Assembly (NCBI RefSeq): GCF_010548145.1
Contig: NZ_JAAGLN010000006.1
Span: 1-64,000, forward strand
DNA: 64,000 bases
Origin: Streptomyces sp. SID10853
GTDB taxonomy: Bacteria; Actinomycetota; Actinomycetes; Streptomycetales; Streptomycetaceae
Direction: 5' to 3'
The translations under genes were made by a program, and so were the position numbers. The notes under the pieces were generated by a model, which saw nothing but the letters and a program-made list of their open reading frames with translations, was not told the origin of the DNA and did not search any database. Shown here piece by piece: positions 1 through 9,687 of the stretch (the first letter of the stretch is position 1; each line of letters starts with the position of its first letter).

Positions 1-1
1 C

Positions 2-484
2 CGCGTGCAGGCGGTCGTGGTCGCGGGTCATGCCGGCGACCACGCCGAGGCGGTGGACGAGCCGCTCACGGGCAGAGATGTAGCCCCACTCGAAGTCCTC
101 GACGGGCACCCGGGCGAGCTGTCGGTGTCCTGGCAGGAGTCCGCCGCCGCCGCCCGCGCCGCGGCCGCCGAGCCACGGTTCGGCCCGGTCGCGGAGTGGG
201 CCTCGATCGGCCCGTACCGCCTGCTGACCGCACTGCCCCCGGGGCGCGCGCACGACACGGTGCTACGGAATCTCCTGGCGCCGGTCCATGCCGAACTGGC
301 CCACACCGCCGAGGTGTTCCTCGACTGCGCCGGCCAGGCAGGCCGTACGGCTTCGGCGCTCGGCATCCACCGGCAGACCCTCTACTACCGGCTCTCCCGT
401 ATCGAGCAGCTGACCGGCCTCGACCTGGACGAGGGCGAGGACCGGCTGCTGCTGCACATGGCTCTGAAGGGGGCCCGGCTGTAG
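2..484 (+). CDS. PucR/CdaR-type transcriptional regulator, C-terminal part
   Basis: The frame is open at the left edge, so the start and N-terminal half lie outside the window; about 160 residues are visible. The last ~50 residues form the helix-turn-helix typical of PucR/CdaR regulators (HTH_30): '[16 protein letters not shown]', then a 'TGLDLD' turn and 'LLLHMALK'. The region before it resembles the effector-domain linker of that family. Such proteins control purine, sugar-diacid or secondary catabolism, but no target can be named here. It converges on the cyn regulator with 88 bases between stops, so it is not part of the cyn unit. The family call is firm, the role unknown. Confidence 0.75.
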   Translation, partial: RVQAVVVAGHAGDHAEAVDEPLTGRDVAPLEVLDGHPGELSVSWQESAAAARAAAAEPRFGPVAEWASIGPYRLLTALPPGRAHDTVLRNLLAPVHAELAHTAEVFLDCAGQAGRTASALGIHRQTLYYRLSRIEQLTGLDLDEGEDRLLLHMALKGARL

Positions 485-572
485 CGCCGGCGCGGCCCGG
501 CCGCCCGGCCGTCTGTCCGCCCGCCCGTCTGTCCACCCGTCCACCCACCGCCGGGGCGCTCGCGCGGCACCG

Positions 573-1478
573 TCAGGCGGGCGCGTAGCCGCGGGCCCTG
601 AGCAGGTGCTGGACGACGTCCGTGAAGGCGCGGGACGCGGCGCTCCGGTAGGCGCTCTCACGCCGGAGAAGCGCGACGGTGCGCTGCGGAAGGGGCGGTT
701 CCAGCGGGACGGGGTGCAGATGCGGATGGTCGTGCGTGATGGCGTCGGGCAGGACGGTGGCCAGCGGGGTACGCCGGACGATCTCGGTGAGCGCCTGGAT
801 GGAGTTGGCCTCCACCATGATGCGGGGGCTGACCCGCTGCTGGGTGAAGTAGGCGTCGATATGACCGCGGGTGGCGAAGTCATCGCTGAGCAGGGCGAGA
901 TGACGCTCGGCGAGGCCGCTCACGGGCAGTGGCGCCCCGAGGCCGGCGTCCGGCCGCCCGGCTCCGACGACGAGGCTGAGCGTTTCGGTGAACAGGGCGG
1001 TCGCGGCGATACCGGGCAGATGGGGGCCGTCGAAGGCGATCCCGAGGTCGAGGCCGTCGGCGAGCAGCGCCGACTCGATCCGGTCCTGCGTCATTTCCCT
1101 GACGTCCAGGGCGATACCGGGGTGACGGGTGTGCAGTTCGGCGATCAGCGGGCCGATCAGATACGCGGTGAAGGTCGGGGTCACCGCGAGGCGCAGGCTG
1201 CCCCGGGAGAGGTCCTGGACATCGGCGACGGCCCGTTCACCGGCCGCCAGGTCTCGCAGCGCGCGGCGGGCGTAGTGCACGTACGCCTCACCGGCATCGG
1301 TGAGGCGTACGGCGCGGCCGGTACGGTCCAGCAGCTGCACCCCGACCCCGCGCTCCAACTGCTTGATCTGCTGGGACAGCGTGGGCTGGGAGATCCGCAG
1401 GTCTTCGGCCGCGCGGGTGAAGCTGCCGTGCTCGGCCACGGCGAGCAGATAGCGCAGGTGACGCAGTTCCAGGGCCAT
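573..1478 (-). CDS. cynR: LysR-family regulator of the cyanate operon (CynR)
   Basis: A LysR-type regulator of 301 residues. The N-terminal winged HTH reads 'HGSFTRAAEDLRISQPTLSQ', and the effector domain follows 'SLRLAVTPTFTAYLIGPL', which closely matches my memory of E. coli CynR, including the later 'EANSIQALTEIVRRTPLATV'. It is divergent from cynT and cynS, the same arrangement as in enteric cyn loci, so it probably activates them in response to cyanate. I chose ATG at 1478; a TTG at 1502 in the same frame adds eight residues but would sit inside the likely operator (CTAT-N11-ATAG just upstream). No strong ribosome site is visible for either start. Confidence 0.9.
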   Translation of the reverse strand: MALELRHLRYLLAVAEHGSFTRAAEDLRISQPTLSQQIKQLERGVGVQLLDRTGRAVRLTDAGEAYVHYARRALRDLAAGERAVADVQDLSRGSLRLAVTPTFTAYLIGPLIAELHTRHPGIALDVREMTQDRIESALLADGLDLGIAFDGPHLPGIAATALFTETLSLVVGAGRPDAGLGAPLPVSGLAERHLALLSDDFATRGHIDAYFTQQRVSPRIMVEANSIQALTEIVRRTPLATVLPDAITHDHPHLHPVPLEPPLPQRTVALLRRESAYRSAASRAFTDVVQHLLRARGYAPA

Positions 1479-1486
1479 GCCCACCA

Positions 1487-1505
1487 CTATAGATGCGAGC
1501 AATAG
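1487..1505. promoter_or_regulatory. LysR-type box between cynR and cynT
   Basis: CTAT-N11-ATAG is a perfect 4+4 inverted repeat containing the T-N11-A signature of LysR-family binding sites. It lies in the 123-base gap between the divergent cynR and cynT starts, in unusually AT-rich sequence for this genome. A second GCTATAGC palindrome lies about 30 bases further towards cynT and could be the activation half-site. Binding by CynR is inferred from position and motif. Confidence 0.6.
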
Positions 1506-1601
1506 GACTTATGGATATTACGTCTTGGACGCTATAGCACCAGGTCATGCACAGTGGATCCAGTCGGCCCACCGGCTCGGCATCCATCGAAGGGAGTGGC
1601 C

Positions 1602-2228
1602 ATGGACGACCTCACCGAGGGAGTACGGCGCTTCAAGCAGCACCTCTTTCCACCGAGGGCGGAGCTCTTCGCCCGTCTCGCCGGCCACCACAGGCCGACG
1701 ACGCTGTTCATCGGCTGCTCCGACGCGCGGGTCGTGCCGGAGCTGATCTGCGCCAGCGAACCGGGTGAACTGTTCGTGATCCGTACCGCGGGCAACTTCG
1801 TCCCGGCCCACTCCCCCGGCGCCGCTGCCGGCACCGACACGATCGCCGGCGCGGACGGAATCGCGGCGAGCGTCGAGTACGCCGTCGCCGTACTGGGCGT
1901 GTCCGCCGTCGTGGTGTGCGGGCACTCCGCCTGCGGTGCGATGACCGCCGTGGCCGACGGCCACGACCTGACCGGCGCCCCCGCGGTGGCCGGCTGGCTG
2001 CGGCACACGGACATCTCCCCGGACGCCGCGGCCGGGACGTACACCGTGGACGCGCTGATACGCCGGAACGTGCTCACGCAGTTGGCGAACCTGGCCGGAC
2101 ACCCCTCGGTGGCCCGCGCCCTCGCCGCGGGCACGATCACCCTGCACGGCTGGGTCTACGACATCGCCACGGGCACCGTCGAAGAGCTCGACCCCATGAC
2201 CGGCCGCGGCACCGCCCTCGCGGCCTGA
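1602..2228 (+). CDS. cynT: beta-carbonic anhydrase (CynT type)
   Basis: Interconverts CO2 and bicarbonate. The beta-class zinc site is complete: Cys39 and the Asp41-Arg43 dyad in 'CSDARV', then His108 and Cys111 in 'GHSACGAM'; 'GNFVP' is also present. The length of 208 residues is normal. In cyn operons this enzyme returns the CO2 made by cyanase to the bicarbonate that cyanase consumes, and here cynS follows 116 bases downstream. ATG 1602 has a GAAGGGAG ribosome site 5 bases upstream; an ATG at 1554 is in frame but has no such site. Likely cytoplasmic, co-regulated by the divergent CynR. Confidence 0.93.
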   Translation: MDDLTEGVRRFKQHLFPPRAELFARLAGHHRPTTLFIGCSDARVVPELICASEPGELFVIRTAGNFVPAHSPGAAAGTDTIAGADGIAASVEYAVAVLGVSAVVVCGHSACGAMTAVADGHDLTGAPAVAGWLRHTDISPDAAAGTYTVDALIRRNVLTQLANLAGHPSVARALAAGTITLHGWVYDIATGTVEELDPMTGRGTALAA

Positions 2229-2269
2229 CCCGCACCCCTGATCCCCGCCGAAGCAGCACCTGCCCAAGC

Positions 2270-2301
2270 GATACGCGAGGGATACGCGAGAGATACGCGG
2301 G
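2270..2301. repeat. three 10-base direct repeats, period 11, between cynT and cynS
   Basis: GATACGCGAG occurs three times with an exact 11-base period (third copy one mismatch, GATACGCGGG), i.e. about one helical turn apart. It lies in the gap between cynT and cynS and ends about 30 bases before the cynS ribosome site. It could be a helically phased protein site or a simple slippage product; the sequence does not decide. Confidence 0.55.
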
Positions 2302-2344
2302 AGATCACCACCCACCGGAGAACAACCCGAGAGGAACCCTGCTC

Positions 2345-2815
2345 ATGCCGCACGCCCAGCTGGACCCCACCGCCCGTCAGGACCTGGCCGTCGCCGCTGT
2401 CGACGCCAAGACCCGCAAGGACCTGTCCTGGCAGCAGATCGCCGATGCCGCCGGACTGTCGACGGCCTTCACCACAGCCGCCGTTCTCGGCCAGCACGCC
2501 CTGCCGGCCGAGGCCGCGCGGGCCGTCGCCGCCCTGCTCGGCCTGGACGACGACGCCGTGATGCTCCTGCAGACCATCCCGACCCGGGGCTCGATCCCCG
2601 GCGGCATCCCGGCCGATCCGACCATCTACCGCTTCCACGAGATGCTCCAGGTCTACGGCACCACGCTCAAAGCCCTGGTCCACGAGCAGTTCGGCGACGG
2701 CATCATCAGCGCGATCAACTTCCGGCTCGATGTACGGAAGGTCGCCGACCCGGAGGGCGGCGAGCGGGCCGTCATCACCCTCGACGGCAAGTACCTCCCC
2801 ACCAAGCCCTTCTGA
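2345..2815 (+). CDS. cynS: cyanate hydratase (cyanase)
   Basis: Converts cyanate plus bicarbonate to ammonia and CO2. At 156 residues it has the same length as E. coli CynS, and the catalytic residues fall at the same numbers: Arg96 and Glu99 in 'YRFHEM' and Ser122 in 'GIISAI'. The N-terminal helical part and the C-terminal '[10 protein letters not shown]' are typical of the decameric enzyme. The ATG has GAGGAA eight bases upstream. A longer frame open from 1916 is the antisense/alternate frame of cynT and was not used. Downstream of cynT and divergent from cynR, it completes a classical cyanate-detoxification unit, probably cyanate-inducible. Confidence 0.96.
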   Translation: MPHAQLDPTARQDLAVAAVDAKTRKDLSWQQIADAAGLSTAFTTAAVLGQHALPAEAARAVAALLGLDDDAVMLLQTIPTRGSIPGGIPADPTIYRFHEMLQVYGTTLKALVHEQFGDGIISAINFRLDVRKVADPEGGERAVITLDGKYLPTKPF

Positions 2816-2874
2816 CCTGCCCGCAGCCCCCATTCCGTAACCCGTAACCGCGTTCCGTACCCCGGAGGATCCTC

Positions 2875-3375
2875 ATGGACTTCGCACAGCGCACCATCGA
2901 CATCGCCCGGCAGAACGTCGCCGAGGGCGGGCGGCCGTTCGCCACCGTCATCGTCAAGGACGGCGCGATCCTGGCCGAGAGCCCGAACAAGGTCGCCCAG
3001 ACGAACGACCCCACAGCCCACGCGGAAGTCCTCGCCATCCGCGAGGCATGCGTGAAGCTGGGCACCGAGCATCTCTCGGGCACCACCATCTACGTCCTGG
3101 CCCACCCCTGCCCGATGTGTCTGGGGGCGCTGTACTACTGCTCCCCCGACGAGGTCGTCTTCCTCACCACCCGCGACGCCTACGAGCCGCACTACGTCGA
3201 CGACCGCAAGTACTTCGAACTCGACACCTTCTACGCCGAGTTCGCGAAGGACTACACCGAGCGCCGGCTGCCGATGCGCCACGAGACGCATGACGGCGCG
3301 GTCGACGTCTACCGCTTCTGGCAGGAGCTGAACGGCGGCGAGCGGCGCGTGGCCGGCGCCCCCACCGCGGGCTGA
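2875..3375 (+). CDS. nucleoside/guanine deaminase-like protein (CDA fold)
   Basis: A zinc deaminase of the cytidine-deaminase fold with 166 residues. His49-Ala-Glu51 gives one zinc ligand and the proton shuttle; Cys79 and Cys82 in 'PCPMC' are the other ligands. Overall it resembles guanine deaminase / tRNA-adenosine-deaminase-like small enzymes, and substrate specificity cannot be read from the motifs. It follows cynS by 59 bases with a GGAGGA ribosome site, so co-transcription with cyn is likely. That would put two ammonia-releasing enzymes under one regulator. tRNA deaminase TadA is less likely because that gene normally sits elsewhere. Confidence 0.8.
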   Translation: MDFAQRTIDIARQNVAEGGRPFATVIVKDGAILAESPNKVAQTNDPTAHAEVLAIREACVKLGTEHLSGTTIYVLAHPCPMCLGALYYCSPDEVVFLTTRDAYEPHYVDDRKYFELDTFYAEFAKDYTERRLPMRHETHDGAVDVYRFWQELNGGERRVAGAPTAG

Positions 3376-3381
3376 CGCACC

Positions 3382-3439
3382 GGCACAGCCCCGCCGGGCG
3401 GGCGCAGTTCAGCAGTTTTCCCCCGGACAGGGCTGTGCC
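3382..3439. terminator. inverted repeat between convergent deaminase and tetR genes
   Basis: GGCACAGCCC and its exact complement GGGCTGTGCC flank 38 bases that contain a further CCGCC/GGCGG hairpin and a short T run. It lies exactly between two convergent stops, so a bidirectional terminator is the simplest reading. Confidence 0.5.
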
Positions 3440-3441
3440 CG

Positions 3442-4023
3442 TCAGTCCGGCCGGTCGTCCCCGAGGATCGCCCTCAGGCCGTCCGTGAGGTCCCGCGCGG
3501 AGGGCGCCGTGGCCGGGTCCACCAGCCACTGGACCATCACCCCGGCGAGGAGTGCCTGGTAGACGAGACCCGCCGTCCGCGCCTTCTCGGGTTCGGCCTT
3601 CTCGTCGATGCCCTGGAAGTTCTGGGCGAGCCCGGTTCGGCCCTCCTGCTGCGGCCCGGCGATCGCCTTGCGCAGCTCCGGCTCGTCGTCGATGCGCGAG
3701 ATCACCTCGAGCTGCAGCTTCCACAGCGCCCGGCTGACGTCGTAGGAGTCGATCACCTTCCCCCATACCGCCTCGAAGCGCTCGTACGGATCGGTGAAGG
3801 CCGTGGGATCCACGCCCGACTCCTCGCCGACCGTGTCGCCCCACTCCTCGGTCACCTTGAGGAAGGCCAGGTTGAGCAGGGCCTCCTTGGAACCGTAGTG
3901 GTAGCCGATGGAGGCCAGATTCGTGCCGGAGGCGGCGACGATGTCGCGGGCCGTCGTCCGCGCGTACCCCTTCTCCAGCAGGCAGCGCTTGGCGCCTTCG
4001 AGCAGATCCTCACGATGTCCCAT
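3442..4023 (-). CDS. TetR-family regulator
   Basis: A repressor-type protein of 193 residues. The N-terminal HTH covers residues ~8-50, with 'TTARDIVAASG' and the recognition helix 'IGYHYGSKEALL'; the C-terminal ligand domain is unassigned. It lies downstream of serA on the same strand with 122 bases between and convergent to the deaminase, so no adjacent divergent target gene is apparent. A 13-base inverted repeat with an inner AGAC-N4-GTCT palindrome sits immediately upstream and may be its own operator. Start ATG is clear. The ligand and regulon are unknown. Confidence 0.85.
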   Translation of the reverse strand: MGHREDLLEGAKRCLLEKGYARTTARDIVAASGTNLASIGYHYGSKEALLNLAFLKVTEEWGDTVGEESGVDPTAFTDPYERFEAVWGKVIDSYDVSRALWKLQLEVISRIDDEPELRKAIAGPQQEGRTGLAQNFQGIDEKAEPEKARTAGLVYQALLAGVMVQWLVDPATAPSARDLTDGLRAILGDDRPD

Positions 4024-4031
4024 GACAGCAG

Positions 4032-4084
4032 CGTACCCGGCTCGCAGACGCCTGTGTAAGACGTGTGTCTACGAGCCGGGTACG
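4032..4084. promoter_or_regulatory. 13-base inverted repeat upstream of tetR
   Basis: CGTACCCGGCTCG and its exact reverse complement are separated by 27 bases. Inside the loop is AGAC-GTGT-GTCT, a second palindrome of TetR-operator size. It lies 9 bases upstream of the tetR start and 62 bases downstream of the serA stop. It may be an autoregulatory operator, or the hairpin end of the serA transcript; there is no T run. Confidence 0.45.
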
Positions 4085-4145
4085 GCGCTGACATGCGGAG
4101 ATCAGCCGGTGATGAGTGAGCGGTCAGCGGCCGGTCGGGCGGCGG

Positions 4146-5738
4146 TCAGTCGGTCAGGTCGACCGAACGGGCCGAGGCCGCACCGATCTCCTCGGAGATC
4201 TCGGCCAGCACAACCGGCGGCACGTTGTCATCGACGGTCAGGACGACCAGCGCCTCGCCGCCCACGGCAGCCCGCGAGACCTGCATGCCCGCGATGTTCA
4301 GCCCGGCCTCGCCGAGGATCTTGCCGACGGCGCCGACCACACCGGGGCGGTCCGCGTAACGCAGCACGACCATGTGGTCGGAGAGCGCCACGTCCACGTC
4401 GTACCCACCGACGGCGACGATCTTCTGGAGGTTCTTCGGACCGGCCAGCGTGCCGGAGACCGAGACCTCCTCGCCGTCCGCGAGGGTTCCGCGGACGGTG
4501 ACGACATTGCGGTGGTCGGGCGACTCCGAGCTGGTCGTCAGACGGACCTCGACGCCGCGCTCCTGCGCGAAGAGCGGAGCGTTGACGTAGCTGACCGTCT
4601 CGTCCACGACGTCCTCGAACACGCCCTTGAGCGCGGAGAGTTCGAGCACCTTGACGTCGTGCTGGGTGATCTCGCCGTACACCTCGACGTCGAGCCGGGC
4701 CGCGACCTCGCCCGCCAGCGCGGTGAAGATCCGGCCGAGCTTCTCCGCGAGCGGCAGCCCCGGGCGCACGTCCTCGGCGATCACACCGCCCTGGACGTTG
4801 ACCGCGTCGGGGACGAGCTCACCGGCGAGCGCCAGGCGGACGGACTTGGCGACCGCGACGCCCGCCTTCTCCTGGGCCTCGTCCGTGGAGGCACCGAGGT
4901 GCGGGGTGCAGACGACCTGGTCGAACTGGAACAGCGGGGAGTCCGTGCAGGGCTCCTTCGAGTACACATCAAGACCGGCACCGGCGACGCGCCCCTCCTT
5001 GAGAGCCGAGGCGAGTGCCTCCTCGTCCACGATCCCGCCGCGCGCGGCGTTGACGATCCGGACGTGCGGCTGCACCTTGTGCAGCGCCTCGTCGCCGATC
5101 AGGCCGATCGTCTCGGGGGTCTTCGGGAGGTGGACCGTGATGAAGTCCGCGACCTCGAGCAGCTCGTCGAGCGAGAGCAGCTTGACGCCCATCTGGGCGG
5201 CACGCGCGGGCTGTACGTAGGGGTCGTAGGCGACGATCTTCATCCCGAAGGCCGACATGCGCTGCGCGACCAGGACGCCGATCCGGCCGAGGCCGACGAC
5301 ACCGAGGGTCTTCTCGCTCAGCTCGACGCCCGTGTACTTCGAGCGCTTCCACTCGCCGTTCTTGAGCGCGCTGTTGGCCTGCGGGATGTTGCGCGCGGTG
5401 GCGACCAGCAGACCGCAGGCGAGCTCGGCGGCGGTGACGATGTTGGAGGTCGGTGCGTTCACGACCATGACGCCGGCCTTGGTGGCGGCGGAGACGTCGA
5501 CGTTGTCCAGGCCGACACCGGCGCGGGCGACGATCTTCAGCTTCTTGGCCGCGGCGACGGCCTCGGCGTCGACCTTGGTGGCCGAGCGCACCAGGATCGC
5601 GTCCACATCGGCGATGGCGGGCAACAGCTCCGCGCGGTCGGCGCCGTTGCAGTGCCGGACCTCGAAGTCGGGTCCCAGCGCGTCCACCGTGGCGGGCGAC
5701 AGCTCTTCAGCGATGAGTACGACAGGTTTCGAGCTCAC
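4146..5738 (-). CDS. serA: D-3-phosphoglycerate dehydrogenase
   Basis: Catalyses the first committed step of serine synthesis, oxidising 3-phosphoglycerate with NAD+. The 530-residue form has the catalytic domain with 'GLGRIG' for NAD, the Arg in 'NAARGGIVDEEAL' and the His in 'CTPHLGAST', then the intervening substrate-binding domain, and a C-terminal ACT domain ('LRYADRPGVVGAVGKIL') that usually binds serine for feedback inhibition. This is the long mycobacterial-type enzyme. GTG start with GAGGA five to six bases upstream. It follows the ilvBNC block on the same strand but is separated by a strong hairpin, so it probably has its own promoter in the 220-base gap. Confidence 0.96.
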   Translation of the reverse strand: MSSKPVVLIAEELSPATVDALGPDFEVRHCNGADRAELLPAIADVDAILVRSATKVDAEAVAAAKKLKIVARAGVGLDNVDVSAATKAGVMVVNAPTSNIVTAAELACGLLVATARNIPQANSALKNGEWKRSKYTGVELSEKTLGVVGLGRIGVLVAQRMSAFGMKIVAYDPYVQPARAAQMGVKLLSLDELLEVADFITVHLPKTPETIGLIGDEALHKVQPHVRIVNAARGGIVDEEALASALKEGRVAGAGLDVYSKEPCTDSPLFQFDQVVCTPHLGASTDEAQEKAGVAVAKSVRLALAGELVPDAVNVQGGVIAEDVRPGLPLAEKLGRIFTALAGEVAARLDVEVYGEITQHDVKVLELSALKGVFEDVVDETVSYVNAPLFAQERGVEVRLTTSSESPDHRNVVTVRGTLADGEEVSVSGTLAGPKNLQKIVAVGGYDVDVALSDHMVVLRYADRPGVVGAVGKILGEAGLNIAGMQVSRAAVGGEALVVLTVDDNVPPVVLAEISEEIGAASARSVDLTD

Positions 5739-5919
5739 GTAGTCCTCACAAGTCCGTTGCGGAGGGCCGTCCCGACGGCCGCAGGCGGAGGGGCTGGGCG
5801 CGTGAAAGACGCACGACGCTGTGGGCCTGACGCGTATGTTCTGAGCAGTGTAGTGGCGTTGCGGCCCACATATTCCGCCAGTACGGAAGGATCACCCGTA
5901 CGGGGTTGGCCACGGTGGA

Positions 5920-5949
5920 CAGGGGGCCGTCCGTGCGGACGGCCCCCTG
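5920..5949 (-). terminator. terminator hairpin after ilvC
   Basis: CAGGGGGCCGTCC and its exact complement surround a 4-base loop: a perfect 13-bp GC-rich stem starting 9 bases beyond the ilvC stop. There is no U tail, as is common in Streptomyces. It probably ends the ilvBNC transcript before serA. Confidence 0.7.
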
Positions 5950-5958
5950 CCTCAAGGC

Positions 5959-7023
<1,065 letters not shown>

Positions 7024-7049
7024 TCACGGGTCTCGCCATACGAGCGGCC

Positions 7050-7083
7050 GGGCACCGCGTGATCCGCGGAACGCGCGGTGCCC
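7050..7083 (-). promoter_or_regulatory. intercistronic hairpin between ilvN and ilvC
   Basis: GGGCACCGCG and CGCGGTGCCC form a perfect 10-bp stem with a 14-base loop in the ilvN-ilvC gap. It may be a partial terminator or an RNA-processing/stability element that sets ilvC apart from ilvBN. No T run follows. Confidence 0.45.
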
Positions 7084-7112
7084 ACCGGCTCGGACGGCCG
7101 CCCGAAGACCGC

Positions 7113-7640
7113 TCAGGCGCTGCGTTCGAGCGCCCGCAGGCTGCGGTCGGTGATGGAGCGCGCGCCCCGGCCTATGGCGATGGACCCGGACTGGACGAGC
7201 TCCTTGATGCCGTACGGCTCCAGCATCTTCAGCATCGCGTCCAGCTTGTCGGTCCCGCCGGTGGCCTCGATGGTCACGGCCTCCGGTGAGACGTCCACGG
7301 TCTTGGCGCGGAACAGCTGGACGATCTCGACGATCTGGGAGCGGGTCTCGTTGTCGGCGCGGACCTTCACCAGGACGAGCTCGCGCTGGATCGCAGCGCC
7401 GGGCTCGAGTTCGACGATCTTCAGGACGTTGACCAGCTTGTTGAGCTGCTTCGTCACCTGCTCCAGCGGCAGGTCTTCGACACTCACCACAATGGTGATG
7501 CGGGAGATGTCGGGGTGTTCGGTGACGCCCACGGCGAGCGAGTCGATATTGAAGCCGCGGCGGGAGAACAGGGCGGCGATCCGGGCGAGGATGCCCGGCG
7601 TGTTCTCGACCAGGACGGAGAGCGTGTGCTTGGTGGACAT
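7113..7640 (-). CDS. ilvN: acetolactate synthase, small regulatory subunit
   Basis: The regulatory subunit of acetohydroxyacid synthase, 175 residues. It starts with an ACT domain ('LSVLVENTPGILARIAALF', residues ~6-25) that confers feedback inhibition by valine, followed by the C-terminal ALS_ss_C domain. ATG 7640 is 20 bases after the ilvB stop, with a GAGAGAG-type ribosome site; a longer frame open to 8009 runs back inside ilvB and was rejected. It works in a complex with IlvB. Confidence 0.96.
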   Translation of the reverse strand: MSTKHTLSVLVENTPGILARIAALFSRRGFNIDSLAVGVTEHPDISRITIVVSVEDLPLEQVTKQLNKLVNVLKIVELEPGAAIQRELVLVKVRADNETRSQIVEIVQLFRAKTVDVSPEAVTIEATGGTDKLDAMLKMLEPYGIKELVQSGSIAIGRGARSITDRSLRALERSA

Positions 7641-7660
7641 GTCGTCGGTCTCTCTCTGTC

Positions 7661-9541
7661 TCAGTTCTCTTCGCTGTCGCCGAAGTCGGGGCGGACGCCG
7701 CGAGCGGCCATGACCTCGTCGTTGGAGGTACCGGCGGCCACCATCGGCCAGACCATCGCGTCCTCGTGGACGATGAAGTCGACCACGACCGGGCGGTCGT
7801 TGATCGCGTTCGCCTCGGCGATGACCTTGTCCAGGTCCTCCGGGCGCTCGCAGCGCAGCGCGACACAGCCCATGGCCTCGGACAGCTTCACGAAGTCCGG
7901 GATCCGGGTACCGCCGCTGGCCTTGCCGTCCGCCGCGATGCCGTCGGCCCCGGGGCCCGAGTGCAGCACCGTGTTGGAGTAGCGCTGGTTGTAGAAGAGG
8001 GTCTGCCACTGGCGGACCATCCCGAGCGCACCGTTGTTGATGATCGCGACCTTGATCGGGATGTTGTTGAGCGCGCAGGTGGTCAGTTCCTGATTGGTCA
8101 TCTGGAAGCAGCCGTCACCGTCGATCGCCCAGACCATCCGGTCGGGCATGCCGGCCTTGGCGCCCATCGCGGCCGGAACCGCGTAGCCCATCGTGCCGGC
8201 GCCGCCCGAGTTCAGCCAGGTCGCCGGGTGCTCGTAGTTGATGAAGTGCGAGGCCCACATCTGGTGCTGGCCCACGCCCGCCGCGAAGATCGCGTCCCCT
8301 TCGGCGGCCCGGCCGATGCGCTCGATGACCTGCTGCGGCGAGAGGCTGCCGTCCGCCGGCAGGTCGTAGCCCAGCGGGTAGGTGTCGCGCCAGCGGTTCA
8401 GGTCCGTCCACCAGTCCGCGTACCGCTTCTGGGCGGCGGGGCCCATGGTGCCCTCGGTGTGCTCGGCCTGGACGGCCTGGACCAGATCGGCGATGACCTC
8501 GCGGGCGTCCCCCACGATCGGCACGTCCACCAGGCGGTTCTTGCCGATCTCCGCGGGGTCGACGTCCGCGTGGATGACCTTGGCGTCCGGGGCGAAGCTG
8601 TCCAGCTTGCCGGTGACCCGGTCGTCGAAGCGGGTGCCGAGCGCGATCAGCAGGTCGGACTTCTGCAGTGCGGTCACCGCGGTCACCGCACCGTGCATCC
8701 CGGGCATGCCCACGTGCTGCGGGTGGCTGTCGGGGAACGCGCCGAGCGCCATCAGCGTGGTGGTGACCGGCGCACCGGTCAGCTCGGCGAGCACCTTGAG
8801 CTCCGCGGTGGCGTGTGCCTTGATGACACCGCCGCCGACGTACAGCACCGGGCGCTTGGCCTGGGCGATCAGCCGGGCGGCCTCCCGGATCTGCTTGGCG
8901 TGCGGCTTGGTGACCGGCCGGTAGCCGGGCAGCTCCTGCTGCGGCGGCCAGGAGAACGTGGTCTGCGCCTGCAGCGCGTCCTTGGCGATGTCCACCAGCA
9001 CCGGGCCGGGGCGCCCGGTCGAGGCCACGTGGAACGCCTCGGCGATCACCCGCGGGATGTCGGCCGCGTCGGTGACCAGCCAGTTGTGCTTGGTGATCGG
9101 CATCGTGATGCCGCAGATGTCCGCCTCCTGGAAGGCGTCCGTACCGATGGAGGCCGCAGCCACCTGGCCGGTGATCGCGACCAGCGGCACGGAGTCCATG
9201 TGCGCGTCGGCGATCGGCGTGACCAGGTTGGTGGCACCCGGCCCGGACGTCGCCATGCACACCCCGACCTTCCCGGTCGCCTGTGCGTAACCGGTGGCCG
9301 CGTGACCCGCGCCCTGCTCGTGCCGGACCAGAATGTGACGCACCCGGGTCGAGTCCATCATCGGGTCGTACGCCGGGAGGATGGCACCGCCAGGAATGCC
9401 GAATACCGTATCGGCCCCGACTTCCTCAAGAGAACGGATGAGGGACTGCGCGCCCGTGACGTGCTCGACGGTGGTGGACGACGGTCCGCCGTTACGGGCC
9501 CGCGGCTGCGGGTGGTGGGCCCCGGTGGCCTGCTCGGTCAT
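7661..9541 (-). CDS. ilvB: acetolactate synthase, large catalytic subunit
   Basis: A thiamine-diphosphate enzyme making 2-acetolactate and 2-aceto-2-hydroxybutyrate, the first common step of branched-chain amino-acid synthesis. It has 626 residues. The N-terminal PYR domain carries the catalytic Glu in '[10 protein letters not shown]'; a central FAD/DHON domain follows; the C-terminal TPP motif runs from '[12 protein letters not shown]' to 'INNGALGMV'. I chose ATG 9541 because AGAAGAG lies about 8 bases upstream; an in-frame ATG two codons earlier would be too close to it. The 5' region carries an Ile/Leu/Val leader peptide and terminator. Confidence 0.96.
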   Translation of the reverse strand: MTEQATGAHHPQPRARNGGPSSTTVEHVTGAQSLIRSLEEVGADTVFGIPGGAILPAYDPMMDSTRVRHILVRHEQGAGHAATGYAQATGKVGVCMATSGPGATNLVTPIADAHMDSVPLVAITGQVAAASIGTDAFQEADICGITMPITKHNWLVTDAADIPRVIAEAFHVASTGRPGPVLVDIAKDALQAQTTFSWPPQQELPGYRPVTKPHAKQIREAARLIAQAKRPVLYVGGGVIKAHATAELKVLAELTGAPVTTTLMALGAFPDSHPQHVGMPGMHGAVTAVTALQKSDLLIALGTRFDDRVTGKLDSFAPDAKVIHADVDPAEIGKNRLVDVPIVGDAREVIADLVQAVQAEHTEGTMGPAAQKRYADWWTDLNRWRDTYPLGYDLPADGSLSPQQVIERIGRAAEGDAIFAAGVGQHQMWASHFINYEHPATWLNSGGAGTMGYAVPAAMGAKAGMPDRMVWAIDGDGCFQMTNQELTTCALNNIPIKVAIINNGALGMVRQWQTLFYNQRYSNTVLHSGPGADGIAADGKASGGTRIPDFVKLSEAMGCVALRCERPEDLDKVIAEANAINDRPVVVDFIVHEDAMVWPMVAAGTSNDEVMAARGVRPDFGDSEEN

Positions 9542-9611
9542 CGGCATTCTCTTCTCGAAGCTGAGGGTTTTTGCGGGGATTTTCGCGGTTTTCGGGTGGT
9601 GCTGGTGCAAC

Positions 9612-9645
9612 AAAAAACCCCCCGTGCCGTGAGGCAAGCGAGGGG
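9612..9645 (-). terminator. rho-independent attenuator terminator upstream of ilvB
   Basis: On the minus strand a CCCC...TGCC-TCAC-GGCA...GGGGGG stem-loop is followed directly by TTTTTT, one of the few true U-tailed terminators in this window. It lies between the leader-peptide stop and the ilvB start, the position expected for an attenuator that ends transcription when branched-chain amino acids are plentiful. Confidence 0.8.
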
Positions 9646-9687
9646 AGCGCGTCGGGGCGTTGAGCGGAGCTGGTGAGGAGCTCTGCT

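Noticed and set aside
7766..9676. 636-codon open frame antisense to ilvB
   Set aside because: Complementary shadow of ilvB, with no motif of its own.
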